This document shows positions 1-10,694 of a stretch of DNA of 64,000 nt, one piece after another. Each line of letters starts with the position of its first letter. Position 1 is the stretch's first letter. The notes below the pieces were generated by a model. That model was not told the origin of the DNA. It did no database searches and worked only from the letters and a program-made list of their open reading frames with translations. Both the position numbers and the translations under genes were made by a program. The stretch comes from Palsa-870 sp035937155 (GTDB lineage Bacteria > Chloroflexota > Dormibacteria > Dormibacterales > Dormibacteraceae), in assembly GCA_035937155.1 (NCBI GenBank), contig DASYVJ010000018.1, forward strand, positions 1 to 64,000. Reading direction: 5' to 3'.

Positions 1-136
1 CAGGCTTCAGCGCATCTATCACCTTGAGTGCATCCGCGCCGGACGAGGCTTCGCCCACCAGCCTCAGATTGGAGGCTGAGCTCAGCATCGCCCGCGCCGC
101 TGCACGCGGCAAGACACTGTCGTCGACTACCAGCAC
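1..136 (-). CDS. Response regulator receiver domain, N-terminal part (truncated by the window edge)
   Basis: Read on the minus strand, the first 136 bases encode a CheY-like receiver beginning MLVVDDS, followed by an Ala-rich helix 1 and the strand-2 motif LVGEASSGADAL. The acidic pair of the receiver fold is visible. The phospho-acceptor Asp would lie beyond the window edge. The GTG at 136 is the only usual start codon after an in-frame stop about 16 codons upstream. That start leaves a rather short first strand, so a rarer start 1-4 codons upstream is possible. The LRLVGEA wording is typical of NarL and CheB-type regulators. It sits divergently next to a histidine kinase and may be its partner (inference). 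Confidence 0.7.
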   Translation of the reverse strand, partial: MLVVDDSVLPRAAARAMLSSASNLRLVGEASSGADALKVIDALKP

Positions 137-196
137 TCGGAAGATCTTTCCGTCTGACGCAGCTTTCGCGATGGAGGCAGCTTAGCAAGAAGGGAA

Positions 197-1543
197 ATGC
201 CCCGAACTGGGCGTACATACGGCTACTTAGGGATTCTGGCTATTGGCGTCGCGGTTCTTAACGTGATAGCCCGCCAGACCGACATCGCGCACCCAGATAA
301 CCCCATGGTGCTCCTGTATCTCTGCGTCACTGCGGCTCTGCTCAATATCCCTCACGTCCGCCTAGAGCATGGACGGCTCAGTCTTGTCGGGATTGCAAAC
401 GTGGCTGCCGCTCTGTTATTGAACCCCTTGGATGCAACCGTCGTCGGCCTTGCGTCCTCCGCATCGCTGTACCGGCGTGGAACGTATCCTCTTCTGGGAA
501 ACGCCGTCTTCTCAGCCACACTCAACTGCCTTGGCGCGATAGTTGCGTCCGAGCTCCGCACCGGAAGCTCGCTTCCTCTTGGTGCGCGAGTGCTGACCTT
601 TCTCACTTGCTTTGCAACCAACCTAGTCCTGGTTGTACTGGGTTTCCGAATCCGTTTTGGTGAGGCCATCCGAAACGTAGCGAGGAAAACCTTTAACACC
701 TCGTTCTTTGTCGCGTTTGCATATTCGGGTCTCGCATCCCTGCTAATTAGCTACGTTCTTGACGGGTCGCCTCTCGGCTACTTCCTAGCCACCATCGTTT
801 GCGTCCTGTCCCTCGCCCTGACTGACACGATCGCTGGCCGGCGTGTGCGGCGCGTCCTCGAGTCGGAACTATCCGACGCCGACCGCCACCTTTTCCACAG
901 CCGGGCCGTTGAGGGCGTCGTCCACAACCTCCGCAATCACGTGGCCACCGCCGTGGGCTACCTGAAAGAGATCGATCCCCGGCGACTGGATCCCGTCGAC
1001 CGCGAAAGCATCGAGACGGCAACAGCAGCAGCCGACGACGCAGTCATGGTGTTGCGAAGTCTCTCCCAGGGAGCAACGCCACGCGTCAGCTACGCTCCCG
1101 AACCGGTCGATCTCAACGAGCTCATCACACGCGCCCTCGGCATGGCGCGACCCAGGGCTCGCACCAAGGAAGTCCAGCTGGCTCTGCGTGAGTCGCCGGA
1201 CGAGGTCAAGGTCCGGGCTGACCCTCTGCTCCTTCGCGAAGTCATCACGAACCTGGTCAACAACGCCATCGATGCCGTTCCGGTAAGCGGCCACGTCGAG
1301 CTCAAGGCGGGTCGCCGTGGCAATGGTTGGCCTTATTTCAGCGTGAGCGATGACGGGCCCGGAGTTTCAGATGACCACCGGCACCACCTGTTCGAGCCCC
1401 ACTTCACAACCAAAGAGGGGGGCACCGGACTCGGCCTGTTCATGTCCTACGGCATCGTTCGAGAGCATCAAGGCCAACTCTTGTACGAGGGCAACCGGCG
1501 CGGCGCCATTTTCACCGTCACCCTACCGCCATTTGGAAACTAG
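197..1543 (+). CDS. Membrane-bound sensor histidine kinase
   Basis: 448 aa. The N-terminal 220 residues form about seven hydrophobic segments, a MASE-like multi-pass sensor. A histidine kinase core follows: the H-box reads HNLRNHVA, the N-box NLVNNAIDA, the G1 box DDGPGV and the G2 box GGTGLGLF, ending in a standard FTVTLPP strand. It should autophosphorylate on the H-box His and pass the phosphate to a response regulator; the divergent receiver gene at the window start is the nearest candidate. The residue after the His is Asn where Asp or Glu is usual, which may lower phosphatase activity (inference). The C-terminal end has a decayed second copy at 2400-2486. Confidence 0.85.
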   Translation: MPRTGRTYGYLGILAIGVAVLNVIARQTDIAHPDNPMVLLYLCVTAALLNIPHVRLEHGRLSLVGIANVAAALLLNPLDATVVGLASSASLYRRGTYPLLGNAVFSATLNCLGAIVASELRTGSSLPLGARVLTFLTCFATNLVLVVLGFRIRFGEAIRNVARKTFNTSFFVAFAYSGLASLLISYVLDGSPLGYFLATIVCVLSLALTDTIAGRRVRRVLESELSDADRHLFHSRAVEGVVHNLRNHVATAVGYLKEIDPRRLDPVDRESIETATAAADDAVMVLRSLSQGATPRVSYAPEPVDLNELITRALGMARPRARTKEVQLALRESPDEVKVRADPLLLREVITNLVNNAIDAVPVSGHVELKAGRRGNGWPYFSVSDDGPGVSDDHRHHLFEPHFTTKEGGTGLGLFMSYGIVREHQGQLLYEGNRRGAIFTVTLPPFGN

Positions 1544-1646
1544 GCGGCGCGTGGCAGGAGCTCCGAAGGAACTGCGCCTACTCGGGCGACTATCCACCGT
1601 TTCAGCTGGGTGAGATCGGAAGCATGCGGGAAAGAAATTTCTGCCG

Positions 1647-1675
1647 TTGACAAGTCCCCCGCCACGGTGTAGGCC
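1647..1675 (+). promoter_or_regulatory. Sigma-70-type promoter for the Tat-exported protein gene
   Basis: A perfect TTGACA (1647-1652) is followed after exactly 17 bases by TAGGCC (1670-1675), about 85 bases before the ATG at 1760. The -35 is consensus; the -10 is weak but has the usual first TA. The rest of the 1544-1759 gap holds nothing else recognised. Confidence 0.55.
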
Positions 1676-1759
1676 TGTCCTGACAGCCGCTGCCCGAAGG
1701 ACTACAGGCGACGCTTGGCGCCGCGCCCAAGGGTCAAGACGGAGTCTGGGAGGGGAACG

Positions 1760-2239
1760 ATGTTGTCTAGCGACAAGCTCAATCGCCGGCAGGTCTTGAT
1801 AGGCGCGACAGCAGGCGCACTCGGTATTGGAGCGGCCGCACTCAGCCCGATTACCGTCTTGGCAGCAGATAGCTCAAGCCTTGTTGGCACCTGGGACGTG
1901 CTGATAACCGACGAGACTGGGCCAGGTGAACCGACGACGGTCGAAGGGGCCACCACGTTCGCTCCCGGCGGCGGCGTTGTCACGATGGACTCTGGCCAGG
2001 CTTCCACCGGGATTGGAAGTTGGGCCAAAAAGAGCGGGCGCGCATTCAGCGCCAGGTTCATGCAGTTTGGCTTCGGCCCGCCAGGTCCGTCTAAGGTCAT
2101 CGTCAGCGTCAAAGGCACGCTGTCGGAACAAGACTCCATAAGCGGCACCTTTACCTTCAAGGTCTACGACCTACAGGGGAATCAGTTCCCTGTTGACGGC
2201 AAGGGAAAATTCACCGGAACGAGGTTCAACGCAGCCTAG
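1760..2239 (+). CDS. Tat-exported protein of unknown function
   Basis: 159 aa from the ATG at 1760, which has a good ribosome-binding site (GGGAGGGG, about 7 bases upstream); an in-frame start at 1715 has none. Residues 7-35 are a twin-arginine signal, NRRQ followed by an Ala- and Gly-rich hydrophobic stretch ending VLAA. The mature part is about 120 residues, Gly- and Thr-rich, with alternating short strands (LVGTWDVLI, KVIVSVKGTL, GTFTFKVYD), and ends in GKGKFTGTRF. This resembles a small lipocalin-like beta-barrel, but no family was recognised. It has its own promoter and no operon partner. Confidence 0.75.
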   Translation: MLSSDKLNRRQVLIGATAGALGIGAAALSPITVLAADSSSLVGTWDVLITDETGPGEPTTVEGATTFAPGGGVVTMDSGQASTGIGSWAKKSGRAFSARFMQFGFGPPGPSKVIVSVKGTLSEQDSISGTFTFKVYDLQGNQFPVDGKGKFTGTRFNAA

Positions 2240-2399
2240 GCCGCAGAACGATTCCGGGAGCGCAAACAGAGCCAGACTGGCGGCAGCAAAGGACCAGGGG
2301 TCCGAAATAGGAGGGCGGGGGTGCTCGCGAGAGATGCCTCTGCTCTCCTCGTTGCCATCTGTCACAGGGGTCGTTCTAAGACTCATATAGGAAGGTCGC

Positions 2400-2486
2400 G
2401 TGCGCTGGCATCAGGGCCAACTCTTGTTCGAGGACACTCGACGAGGCGCGGTCTTCACGGTCGTCCTGCCGCCGTTTAGCGGTTGA
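2400..2486 (+). pseudogene. Remnant of a duplicated histidine-kinase C-terminus
   Basis: These 29 codons, ending in TGA, read HQGQLLFEDTRRGAVFTVVL and then a Pro-Pro-Phe end. They match the last residues of the kinase at 197-1543 (HQGQLLYEGNRRGAIFTVTL and the same end) almost residue for residue. Nothing upstream in this frame continues the kinase ATPase domain, so it is a leftover of a second copy. The remaining 2240-2399 contains no recognised gene. Confidence 0.75.
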
Positions 2487-2510
2487 CCACGTTCACATGC
2501 CGGCTACCCG

Positions 2511-3014
2511 CTAAGAAATCGGTTCCCAGGGGTCCATCGACCCGAACCCGTGTGCTCCGAGGAGACTCGAAACCTCGCCGGAGTGAAACGCATCGTGCAT
2601 GACGAGCCGGGTCAAGACCGACTGCCGAGTGTGCCGTTGGACCTCGCCGTCGCGCACACGAGTGAACGTCTCGCCGAGCACCTCCGGCGTCCAGCGCGCC
2701 AGGCATGACTCAATGATCTGCCACGAACTTTCGACCGCAAACATGAGCTCATCCGACCGCCGAGGAACGTCGAGGTGATCCTCCCAGCCCTCGCCGAACG
2801 GATCACGGAATGGCGTCGTCTCAGCGCCACCCTCTTTGAGAACCCCACATAGCCAATAGACACGAGCGCCGGCAATGTGGCTCACGATCGCCCAGATCGG
2901 CCACCCGTCCGGTGACGCCCTCAACTGCAGTTCTTGCGGTCCGAGCTCAGGCACGCGGTGGATCAGATGCGCCTGGGTCCTCTGCCAGCCCTCGAAGATC
3001 GGCGCAATGCTCAT
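2511..3014 (-). CDS. DinB-like four-helix-bundle protein
   Basis: 167 aa, the usual length of the DinB/YfiT superfamily of metal-binding four-helix bundles. Visible family marks are an early helix with W and H (FEGWQRTQAHLIHRV), a central SHIAGARVYW with the first metal-ligand His, and a C-terminal MHDAFHSGEVSSLL in which the HxxxH pair supplies the other ligands. In this superfamily, members act as thiol-dependent transferases or remain uncharacterised; nothing here identifies the substrate. The gene stands alone in reverse orientation, and its stop lies 25 bases from the kinase remnant. Confidence 0.75.
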   Translation of the reverse strand: MSIAPIFEGWQRTQAHLIHRVPELGPQELQLRASPDGWPIWAIVSHIAGARVYWLCGVLKEGGAETTPFRDPFGEGWEDHLDVPRRSDELMFAVESSWQIIESCLARWTPEVLGETFTRVRDGEVQRHTRQSVLTRLVMHDAFHSGEVSSLLGAHGFGSMDPWEPIS

Positions 3015-3084
3015 GCCTGATGGAAAAGCCTAGCCCTTTGGGGTTCGGTGACCTGGAGATCACGAGCTAGTCGCGCACTGGCAT

Positions 3085-3834
3085 CTAGGGGAGTCGTTGT
3101 ACGAGAGAGATCGCCGCCTCTCCTCTGCGAACTGTCATAGCCACCAGCACAACACCGGTCACCGCTGCATAGAGCGCGCCATTAATCAAAATGTTCGACA
3201 GAAACATGGCGGTCCGTGTGGCATCGTCGCCGGCGACAGGCTCTTGGAGGCGAATCCCAAAAACGATGCCGACGAGGATTGCTGCGACGAGGTTAGCCAC
3301 CAGCCAAAAGCCGACCACCGATCTGCCCTCCAAAATCTTTGCCAGCAGGAGCCCCTGAGCGAGACCCAAGACCATCGCGTTGGCGAGACCGAAGAGAGCG
3401 AAGATGACTTGAAGCAAGGGGAAGCCAGACGGTAACGCTGTCTGAATTGCACTGACTGAAATAAGAGTTCGAGGAATGGTGACCTGCCAGAGGGCGATTG
3501 CAATGTAGGCAATCAGGGCGGCCCCGGCGCTCACGGGTATCCATAGAAGAACGGGTCTGGAAAATCTGCCTCTCAGCGCGCCTAGAACGATGCACTGGAA
3601 GGCGGCCAAGAGAAGGGCGCCCAGGACGATGGAACCTGGCCCAAACGCATCTTGGAGTCCAAGCGCGACACTAGCGGGGAAGCGGAGATTCAACGCCGCT
3701 GGAAGAACAGGAAGCAGGCTTCCGGCGGTGCCAGCCAGCAACCACGCACCCCAAAAAGCCATCCCAGCCCGTCGACCCGCGTTGACCATGCTTGGCGAAC
3801 CGACTCTAGAACGGTATCGCAGAGTTGGCAACAT
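3085..3834 (-). CDS. Six-segment membrane protein of unknown function
   Basis: 249 aa with six hydrophobic segments separated by short loops. The hydrophobic blocks begin near AFWGAWLLAG, GSIVLGALLL, LLWIPVSAGA, LQVIFALFGL, FWLVANLVAA and NILINGALYA. No catalytic or transport motif was recognised. It lies 6 bases after the receiver gene at 3841-4377 and is probably the last gene of that minus-strand operon, so it may be an output or accessory of the two response regulators (inference). An internal ATG at 3789 gives a 234-residue version that starts closer to the first membrane segment. Confidence 0.6.
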   Translation of the reverse strand: MLPTLRYRSRVGSPSMVNAGRRAGMAFWGAWLLAGTAGSLLPVLPAALNLRFPASVALGLQDAFGPGSIVLGALLLAAFQCIVLGALRGRFSRPVLLWIPVSAGAALIAYIAIALWQVTIPRTLISVSAIQTALPSGFPLLQVIFALFGLANAMVLGLAQGLLLAKILEGRSVVGFWLVANLVAAILVGIVFGIRLQEPVAGDDATRTAMFLSNILINGALYAAVTGVVLVAMTVRRGEAAISLVQRLP

Positions 3835-3840
3835 CTCTGA

Positions 3841-4377
3841 TCACGGTGACTCTTCCGTCATTCGGCGGCTGATCGCAGCCACGAGGTCCTCGAGCTCGAT
3901 CGGCTTGACAAGGTAGTCACTGGCGCCGAGGCTTGCGGCGACTGCCCGCGAGCGTGGATCAGTCGCGCCTGTGACGACGATCGGCCTCGCCGCCCTCAAG
4001 GCGGTGCGATCCCTTTCGCCCAGTCCAGGCGCGAGGCCGAGGTCGAAGACCACCAACTCGCGGGGCCGCAGTTCCCGCAAGCCGCCGGCGGACTCTGCGT
4101 CGTAACCGAGCCGCCGCAAGCCACGGGCAGTCAGCTCCGCGAGCCTCGCATCGTCATCGACTACCAGCACCGGGACCAGCCCGAAGGCCGCCTCCTCGAC
4201 CGTACGAAGGTGGCCGAACGCGTCGTTGAGATCGCCCAGCAGACGCTCCACGGGCGGCGGGGTGCCATCAGCCAGGGACAGCTCGAGCTCCGCCTTCAAC
4301 CTGGCCAGCGTCGAGCGCAGCCGGTGAAGCGCAGCCGCCAGCTCAGGGCTGGGCGACGAACCTGTAGCCGATTCCAC
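3841..4377 (-). CDS. Helical domain plus response-regulator receiver domain, no output domain
   Basis: 178 aa from a GTG. Residues 1-65 are an Ala-, Leu- and Glu-rich helical region containing ALHRLRSTLARLKAEL. Residues 69-178 form a receiver with the acidic cluster VLVVDDD, a phospho-acceptor in VVFDLGL, the Thr of VVTGATD and the conserved Lys of YLVKP. There is no DNA-binding domain after it. The gene overlaps the upstream OmpR-type regulator by 35 bases, so the two are very likely co-translated. The helical part could be an HPt-like or dimerisation module; a phosphorelay between the two products is inference. Confidence 0.7.
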   Translation of the reverse strand: MESATGSSPSPELAAALHRLRSTLARLKAELELSLADGTPPPVERLLGDLNDAFGHLRTVEEAAFGLVPVLVVDDDARLAELTARGLRRLGYDAESAGGLRELRPRELVVFDLGLAPGLGERDRTALRAARPIVVTGATDPRSRAVAASLGASDYLVKPIELEDLVAAISRRMTEESP

Positions 4378-5020
4378 GGACGGTCTCGATCCAGCCGGGC
4401 TCGTTCAGCGCACGGCGGATCTGGTGCACCGCCTGCTCGAGACTGTGCTCGAACCCCGCATATTTGGTCCCCCAGACCCGCTCCAGCAGCTCCGCGCGCC
4501 CCACCACCTCACCCGGGCGACCGGCCAGCAGCTGCAACATCAGCAGTGGCCGCCGCTCGAGCTTCACGTCGCGATCGCCCAGCCACGCCTGGCCCCGCGC
4601 CAAGTCGATCCGCAACCGCCCAGCGACCATGACTCGCGCCTCAGGAGCGCTTTCGCGCAACGCACCGCGGATCCGTGCCAGCAGCACCTGACGGTCGGTG
4701 CCCTTGACGATGTAGTCGGTCGCGCCGTGGTCGATGCCGAGGACCTGGTCCCCTGACGCGTGCCGCGCGCCGGTCAGGATGATGACCGGAAACGCGATCC
4801 GATCGGCTCCGGAGCGAAGCGAATCAAGGACTTCTGGCGCCTCCATGTCGGGCATCTCGTAGTCGAGCAGCATCAGGTCCGGAGAGCTGGATCGAACACT
4901 CTGCAGCGCTGCGGTCCCGCTGACGGCGATCTCGACCATGTAGCCGGCACGCCGCAGCAGCTCGGCCGTCAGCTCAGCCGTGCGTGGCTCGTCGTCAACG
5001 ACAAGTAGCCTGGCCGTCAT
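4343..5020 (-). CDS. OmpR/PhoB-type response regulator
   Basis: 225 aa starting MTARLLVVDDE. The receiver (1-120) shows the acidic pair VVDDE, the phospho-acceptor in MLLDYEMPD, a Thr in IILTGAR and the Lys of YIVKG. The C-terminal 95 residues are a winged helix with the family pattern LERRPLLMLQLL, VVGRAELLERVW, EQAVHQIRRAL and a final RGIGYRF. A longer frame reaches 5170, but residues before 5020 read as non-coding and cross the dyad at 5072-5100, so 5020 is preferred. It heads the operon with the receiver gene and the membrane protein. Confidence 0.85.
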   Translation of the reverse strand: MTARLLVVDDEPRTAELTAELLRRAGYMVEIAVSGTAALQSVRSSSPDLMLLDYEMPDMEAPEVLDSLRSGADRIAFPVIILTGARHASGDQVLGIDHGATDYIVKGTDRQVLLARIRGALRESAPEARVMVAGRLRIDLARGQAWLGDRDVKLERRPLLMLQLLAGRPGEVVGRAELLERVWGTKYAGFEHSLEQAVHQIRRALNEPGWIETVRGIGYRFVAQP

Positions 5021-5071
5021 TTTCTGTGCGCCCTGCGCGCGGCGCCACCAATCCCAGCCGCAACCTAACAG

Positions 5072-5100
5072 GTTCAAGGTTTCTTGAGGAAACACTGAAC
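5072..5100. promoter_or_regulatory. Nested inverted repeat, candidate operator between divergent regulators
   Basis: A symmetric site centred on 5086 has outer half-sites GTTCA (5072-5076) and TGAAC (5096-5100), and inner half-sites GTTTC (5079-5083) and GAAAC (5089-5093). All four arms match exactly about one centre. It lies in the 123-base gap between the OmpR-type regulator (start 5020, minus) and the GAF-HTH gene (start 5144, plus), so it could control both. Confidence 0.55.
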
Positions 5101-5143
5101 GTGCGGTGAGGTCAGATCCACAACCGGCAAATAACCTCCAGTC

Positions 5144-5782
5144 ATGGGCCAGCTCCAACAGTTCCAGCAAGCCAGGCGCCGGTTGGGACTGGCCCTAGAT
5201 GGACTCTGTCAGGACCGTTGGGTCCTCGGCTACCTGCGGGCGGGACGGCTCCAGCCCATCGCGGCGTCAGAGGTCTCGCGCCGCTTTCTACAGGGCCGCC
5301 CGCTCATGCCACTCGCCCGCCGCGCCCTATACGAGAAGCGCCCGATGGTCCTCAACTCGCTGATCGAGAACCCAAACCCGTCGGTGGGGTACGACTGGGA
5401 GCTCGACTGGCCGACACTGCTGTATGCGCCGGTTGGCGAAGCAGGAGCGCGTCCGATCGGCCTCCTCGTCATCGGCTGCCGGCGCGATCACTGGTACACC
5501 GAAGAGGACGTTGCGTATGCCGCCGGCCTCGGCACCTCGCTCGCACCGTTAGTGGCAGCGCTGCGCGGTCCGCTGGGCCGCCTCAACGAAAGCGAAGGTG
5601 AGGTCGCCCAGCTGCTGAGCTACGGGCTCTCAATACCAGAGATCGCGCGGGCGATCCGGCTAAGCGATCGTGCGGCTCGCGACCTGGTCGACGGCGTCAC
5701 AAGAAAGCTCCAGGCGATCGAGACCGGCGATCTACCGCTGCCAGCTGAGACGCGACTGCGGCGGCGGGCGTTCCGGCTCTGA
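5144..5782 (+). CDS. GAF-domain protein with C-terminal LuxR-like helix-turn-helix
   Basis: 212 aa. Residues 15-135 look like a GAF domain: an LGYLRAGRL strand, a helix ending PLARRALYEKRPMVLNSL, then the GAF-like PTLLYAPV and PIGLLVIGCRR, with YTEEDVAYAAGLGTSLAPLV as the last helix. Residues 145-190 (VAQLLSYGLSIPEIARAIRL) resemble the helix-turn-helix of LuxR/NarL regulators. The product is probably a small-molecule- or redox-responsive transcription factor; the ligand is unknown. It is divergent from the OmpR-type regulator and shares the dyad at 5072-5100 with it. Confidence 0.65.
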   Translation: MGQLQQFQQARRRLGLALDGLCQDRWVLGYLRAGRLQPIAASEVSRRFLQGRPLMPLARRALYEKRPMVLNSLIENPNPSVGYDWELDWPTLLYAPVGEAGARPIGLLVIGCRRDHWYTEEDVAYAAGLGTSLAPLVAALRGPLGRLNESEGEVAQLLSYGLSIPEIARAIRLSDRAARDLVDGVTRKLQAIETGDLPLPAETRLRRRAFRL

Positions 5783-5808
5783 CGGGGAGGTGAAGCTATG
5801 ACCTGGAC

Positions 5809-6465
5809 CTAAGTTGGGCCGAATAGGAACACCGTGGTGCCGCGACCCGCGGTGCTAACCACTTCAAGGCGGCCGCCAACCCCGGCCGCCCTCTCGCGCA
5901 TCCCGACCAAGCCGTACCCGTCGCTTCCGCCGGCGAGGATGCCGCGGCCCTCGTCGGACACCTCGACGAGGAATGGCCGAGCGTCGAAAGCCATCTTCAC
6001 CCTGCAGATTGACGAGCCCGAGTGGCGCCGCACGTTGGTCAGCGCCTCCCGGACGACCTGGACCACCACCTCGCGCTGATGGGCGGAAAGAAGGTCTTCA
6101 GTTCCGTTGGTCGACAGCTCGACTCGGATGCCATAGAGACGCGAGAACTCGTCAGCTTGCTGTCGGAGATCCCCGATCAGGCCGTCCGCGCTGATGGACG
6201 GCGGGCGCAGATCTGCGAGCGCCTCTCGTACGTGCTTGAGCAGCCGCTCCAGGATCTCGAAGACGTTCTTGAGGGTTTGGTCGGTCTGGCCCTTCCTACC
6301 TTCCATGTAGACCTTGAACAGGGAGATGGCGCCGGCGAGGTCCGTGGCGATCCCGTCGTGCAGCTCGCGCGAGATCCGGGCCCGCTCGCGCGCCACCGCG
6401 TCCTCGACCGCCTGGTGGGCGAATCCGTCCGCGGATGGCTTGACCTGGTCTCGCGCTTCGGTCAA
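5809..6465 (-). CDS. NarL/LiaS-type sensor histidine kinase (cytoplasmic core)
   Basis: 218 aa with a HisKA_3 dimerisation domain (RISRELHDGIATDLAGAI, phospho-acceptor His in ELHDG) and an ATPase domain with N-box REALTNVRRHS, G1 DEGRGI and G2 GYGLVGMRERA. The TTG at 6465 is chosen because its bases overlap the stop of the upstream membrane gene as TTGA, and GAAGGGTGG lies just before it. A longer frame to 6555 would read the membrane gene in another frame. The kinase has no membrane anchor of its own. Together with the upstream one-segment membrane protein it looks like a split sensor (inference). Confidence 0.8.
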   Translation of the reverse strand: MTEARDQVKPSADGFAHQAVEDAVARERARISRELHDGIATDLAGAISLFKVYMEGRKGQTDQTLKNVFEILERLLKHVREALADLRPPSISADGLIGDLRQQADEFSRLYGIRVELSTNGTEDLLSAHQREVVVQVVREALTNVRRHSGSSICRVKMAFDARPFLVEVSDEGRGILAGGSDGYGLVGMRERAAGVGGRLEVVSTAGRGTTVFLFGPT

Positions 6466-6758
6466 CGCGCCACCCTTCGCCTGGCGTACGACCGCAACAG
6501 CGCGATGGTCAGCGGATGGCGCAGCCACCGCAAGGCACGGCGGTAGGGCTTCCACAGACGCTGGGTCTCTTCGAGAGCCGATCGCAACCTTTTGATGTCG
6601 GCTTCGATTAGGCCTTGCTCGGTCTCGACCAGCTCTGCCAGCGTTCGAGTGCGCCTAGCCACCGCGAGGCCCCAAACCGCGACCAGCACGCCTTCGGCCG
6701 TCATCACCACAAAGCTCGCCACCAGGAGCCAGACGCCGACCCAGCCGATAGGAGTCAC
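6462..6758 (-). CDS. Single-pass membrane protein with cytoplasmic coiled coil, likely sensor partner
   Basis: 98 aa from the GTG at 6758. One N-terminal membrane segment (GWVGVWLLVASFVVMTAEGV) is followed by a charged helical stretch (TLAELVETEQGLIEADIKRL) and a basic tail. It is translationally coupled by TTGA to the kinase downstream, which lacks a membrane anchor, so it may anchor or modulate that kinase. An in-frame ATG at 6836 would add 26 residues of no clear character. The gap 6759-6941 shows nothing else. Confidence 0.55.
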   Translation of the reverse strand: MTPIGWVGVWLLVASFVVMTAEGVLVAVWGLAVARRTRTLAELVETEQGLIEADIKRLRSALEETQRLWKPYRRALRWLRHPLTIALLRSYARRRVAR

Positions 6759-6941
6759 GGCCGGAGACCTCGGCGAGAGATTCGGCGCCGAGGTGGCCCA
6801 GATGCTAGGCCCGGCCGAGCACCGGAGCGAGCGCATCCGGCGATGCGTAAGCGAGGAGCGGAGGCCGCAACAACGCAGATGGGCCGCATCGGTGCCGAAG
6901 ATCCGTCGAGGAATTCCGGCCGGGACTCCACGGTCACGCGA

Positions 6942-9434
<2,493 letters not shown>

Positions 9435-9446
9435 TGCTTTACCGGG

Positions 9447-10694
9447 TCACTCCTCGTACTTCTTCAGGACCACGACAGCGTTATGGCCGCCAAAGCCGAA
9501 TCCATTGGAGATGGCGATGCGCACGTCCTTACGCCGCGCCTGGTTGGGCACGTAGTCGAGGTCGCACGCGGGGTCGGGATTCTCGTAGTTGATGGTCGGG
9601 TGGATGATGCCGCGATTGATCGTCAACAACGTCGCGATGGCCTCCACCGCGCCGGCGGCGCCGAGCAGGTGGCCGATCATCGATTTGGTGCTGCTGATGG
9701 CGACCTTGTAAGCGTGCTCCCCGAGCGCGATCTTCAGTGCCTTCGTCTCACCGGCATCGTTCAACTGCGTCGACGTGCCATGCGCGTTGACGTAGTCCAC
9801 GTCCTCGGGCTGGATGCCCGCGTCCGCCAGGGCAAGGGTGACCGCACGCGCCGGCGCCTCTCCCGTCTCATCCGGCGCGACCTGGTGAAAGGCGTCGCAG
9901 GTGAGCGCGTAGCCGAGGATCTCGCCGTAGATGCGAGCGCCGCGATTCGTGGCGTGCTCTTCCGACTCGAGAACCAGCATGCCGGAGCCTTCGCCGGGTA
10001 CGAACCCGTCGCGGTCACGGTCAAAGGGACGGCTCGCCTTCTCGGGTGCGTCGTTTCGCGTGGACAGCGCCCGGATGGAATTGAACGACGTGATCCCCAC
10101 CTCGCACAGCGAGGCCTCGCTGCCACCGGCAAGCATCACGTCCGCGTCGCCGTGCTGGAGGATTCGCATCGCGTCGCCCAGCGTGTGCGTCGACGCTGCG
10201 CACGCGGTAGTGACTGTGGTGTTGGGTCCGCGCAGGTGAAATGCCATCGCCACCGACGCGGCGGCCATGTTGGGGATGATCATCGGCGCGTAGAGCGGAT
10301 TGAGGCGCCCTTTGGTCGCGTATGCGATGGCGCCGTTGGTCATCTCGATGAAGCCACCGATACCGGTACCCATGTCGACGCCGACGCGAAAGCTGTCCTC
10401 TTTGCCGAGGTCGAGGCCGGAGTCGGCCAGCGCCATCGTCGACGCCGCAACGGCCATCTGAGAGAACCGCGCCATCCGCTGCGCAGTCTTGCGCTCCATG
10501 AAGTCCTGGGGGTCGAAGTTGGGCACCTCGCAGGCGAATTTCGTGGTCAGCTTCTCGGTGGAATAGCCCTCGGCCGGGCGAGCGGTGCTCCGCCCTTCGA
10601 TGAGCCCGTGCCAGTACTCCTCCAGGTTCTTGCCCAGCGGATTCACGGTCCCCATCCCCGTCACGACGATGCGCATCCGGCCGTTCTTGCTCAC
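9447..10694 (-). CDS. fabF: Beta-ketoacyl-ACP synthase II
   Basis: 415 aa. It condenses malonyl-ACP with acyl-ACP in fatty-acid elongation. The catalytic triad is visible: Cys165 in TTACAAS, His305 in NAHGTST and His342 in GHLLGAAG. The start GTG at 10694 overlaps the plsX stop as GTGA, which indicates coupled translation; an internal ATG lies six codons later. Sitting directly after plsX joins fatty-acid elongation to the first step of phospholipid synthesis. No acpP, fabD or fabG is seen between them, unlike the usual plsX-fabD-fabG-acpP-fabF cluster. Confidence 0.96.
   Translation of the reverse strand: MSKNGRMRIVVTGMGTVNPLGKNLEEYWHGLIEGRSTARPAEGYSTEKLTTKFACEVPNFDPQDFMERKTAQRMARFSQMAVAASTMALADSGLDLGKEDSFRVGVDMGTGIGGFIEMTNGAIAYATKGRLNPLYAPMIIPNMAAASVAMAFHLRGPNTTVTTACAASTHTLGDAMRILQHGDADVMLAGGSEASLCEVGITSFNSIRALSTRNDAPEKASRPFDRDRDGFVPGEGSGMLVLESEEHATNRGARIYGEILGYALTCDAFHQVAPDETGEAPARAVTLALADAGIQPEDVDYVNAHGTSTQLNDAGETKALKIALGEHAYKVAISSTKSMIGHLLGAAGAVEAIATLLTINRGIIHPTINYENPDPACDLDYVPNQARRKDVRIAISNGFGFGGHNAVVVLKKYEE

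Noticed and set aside
28..261. Plus-strand open frame at the window start
   Set aside because: It is antisense to the receiver domain and overlaps the kinase start; the minus-strand translation has clear family motifs.
3070..3120. Possible third copy of the kinase tail (WH-G--L-E--RR pattern on the plus strand)
   Set aside because: Only about 60 percent base identity over 42 bases and it lies in the antisense of the membrane-protein end; too weak to call.
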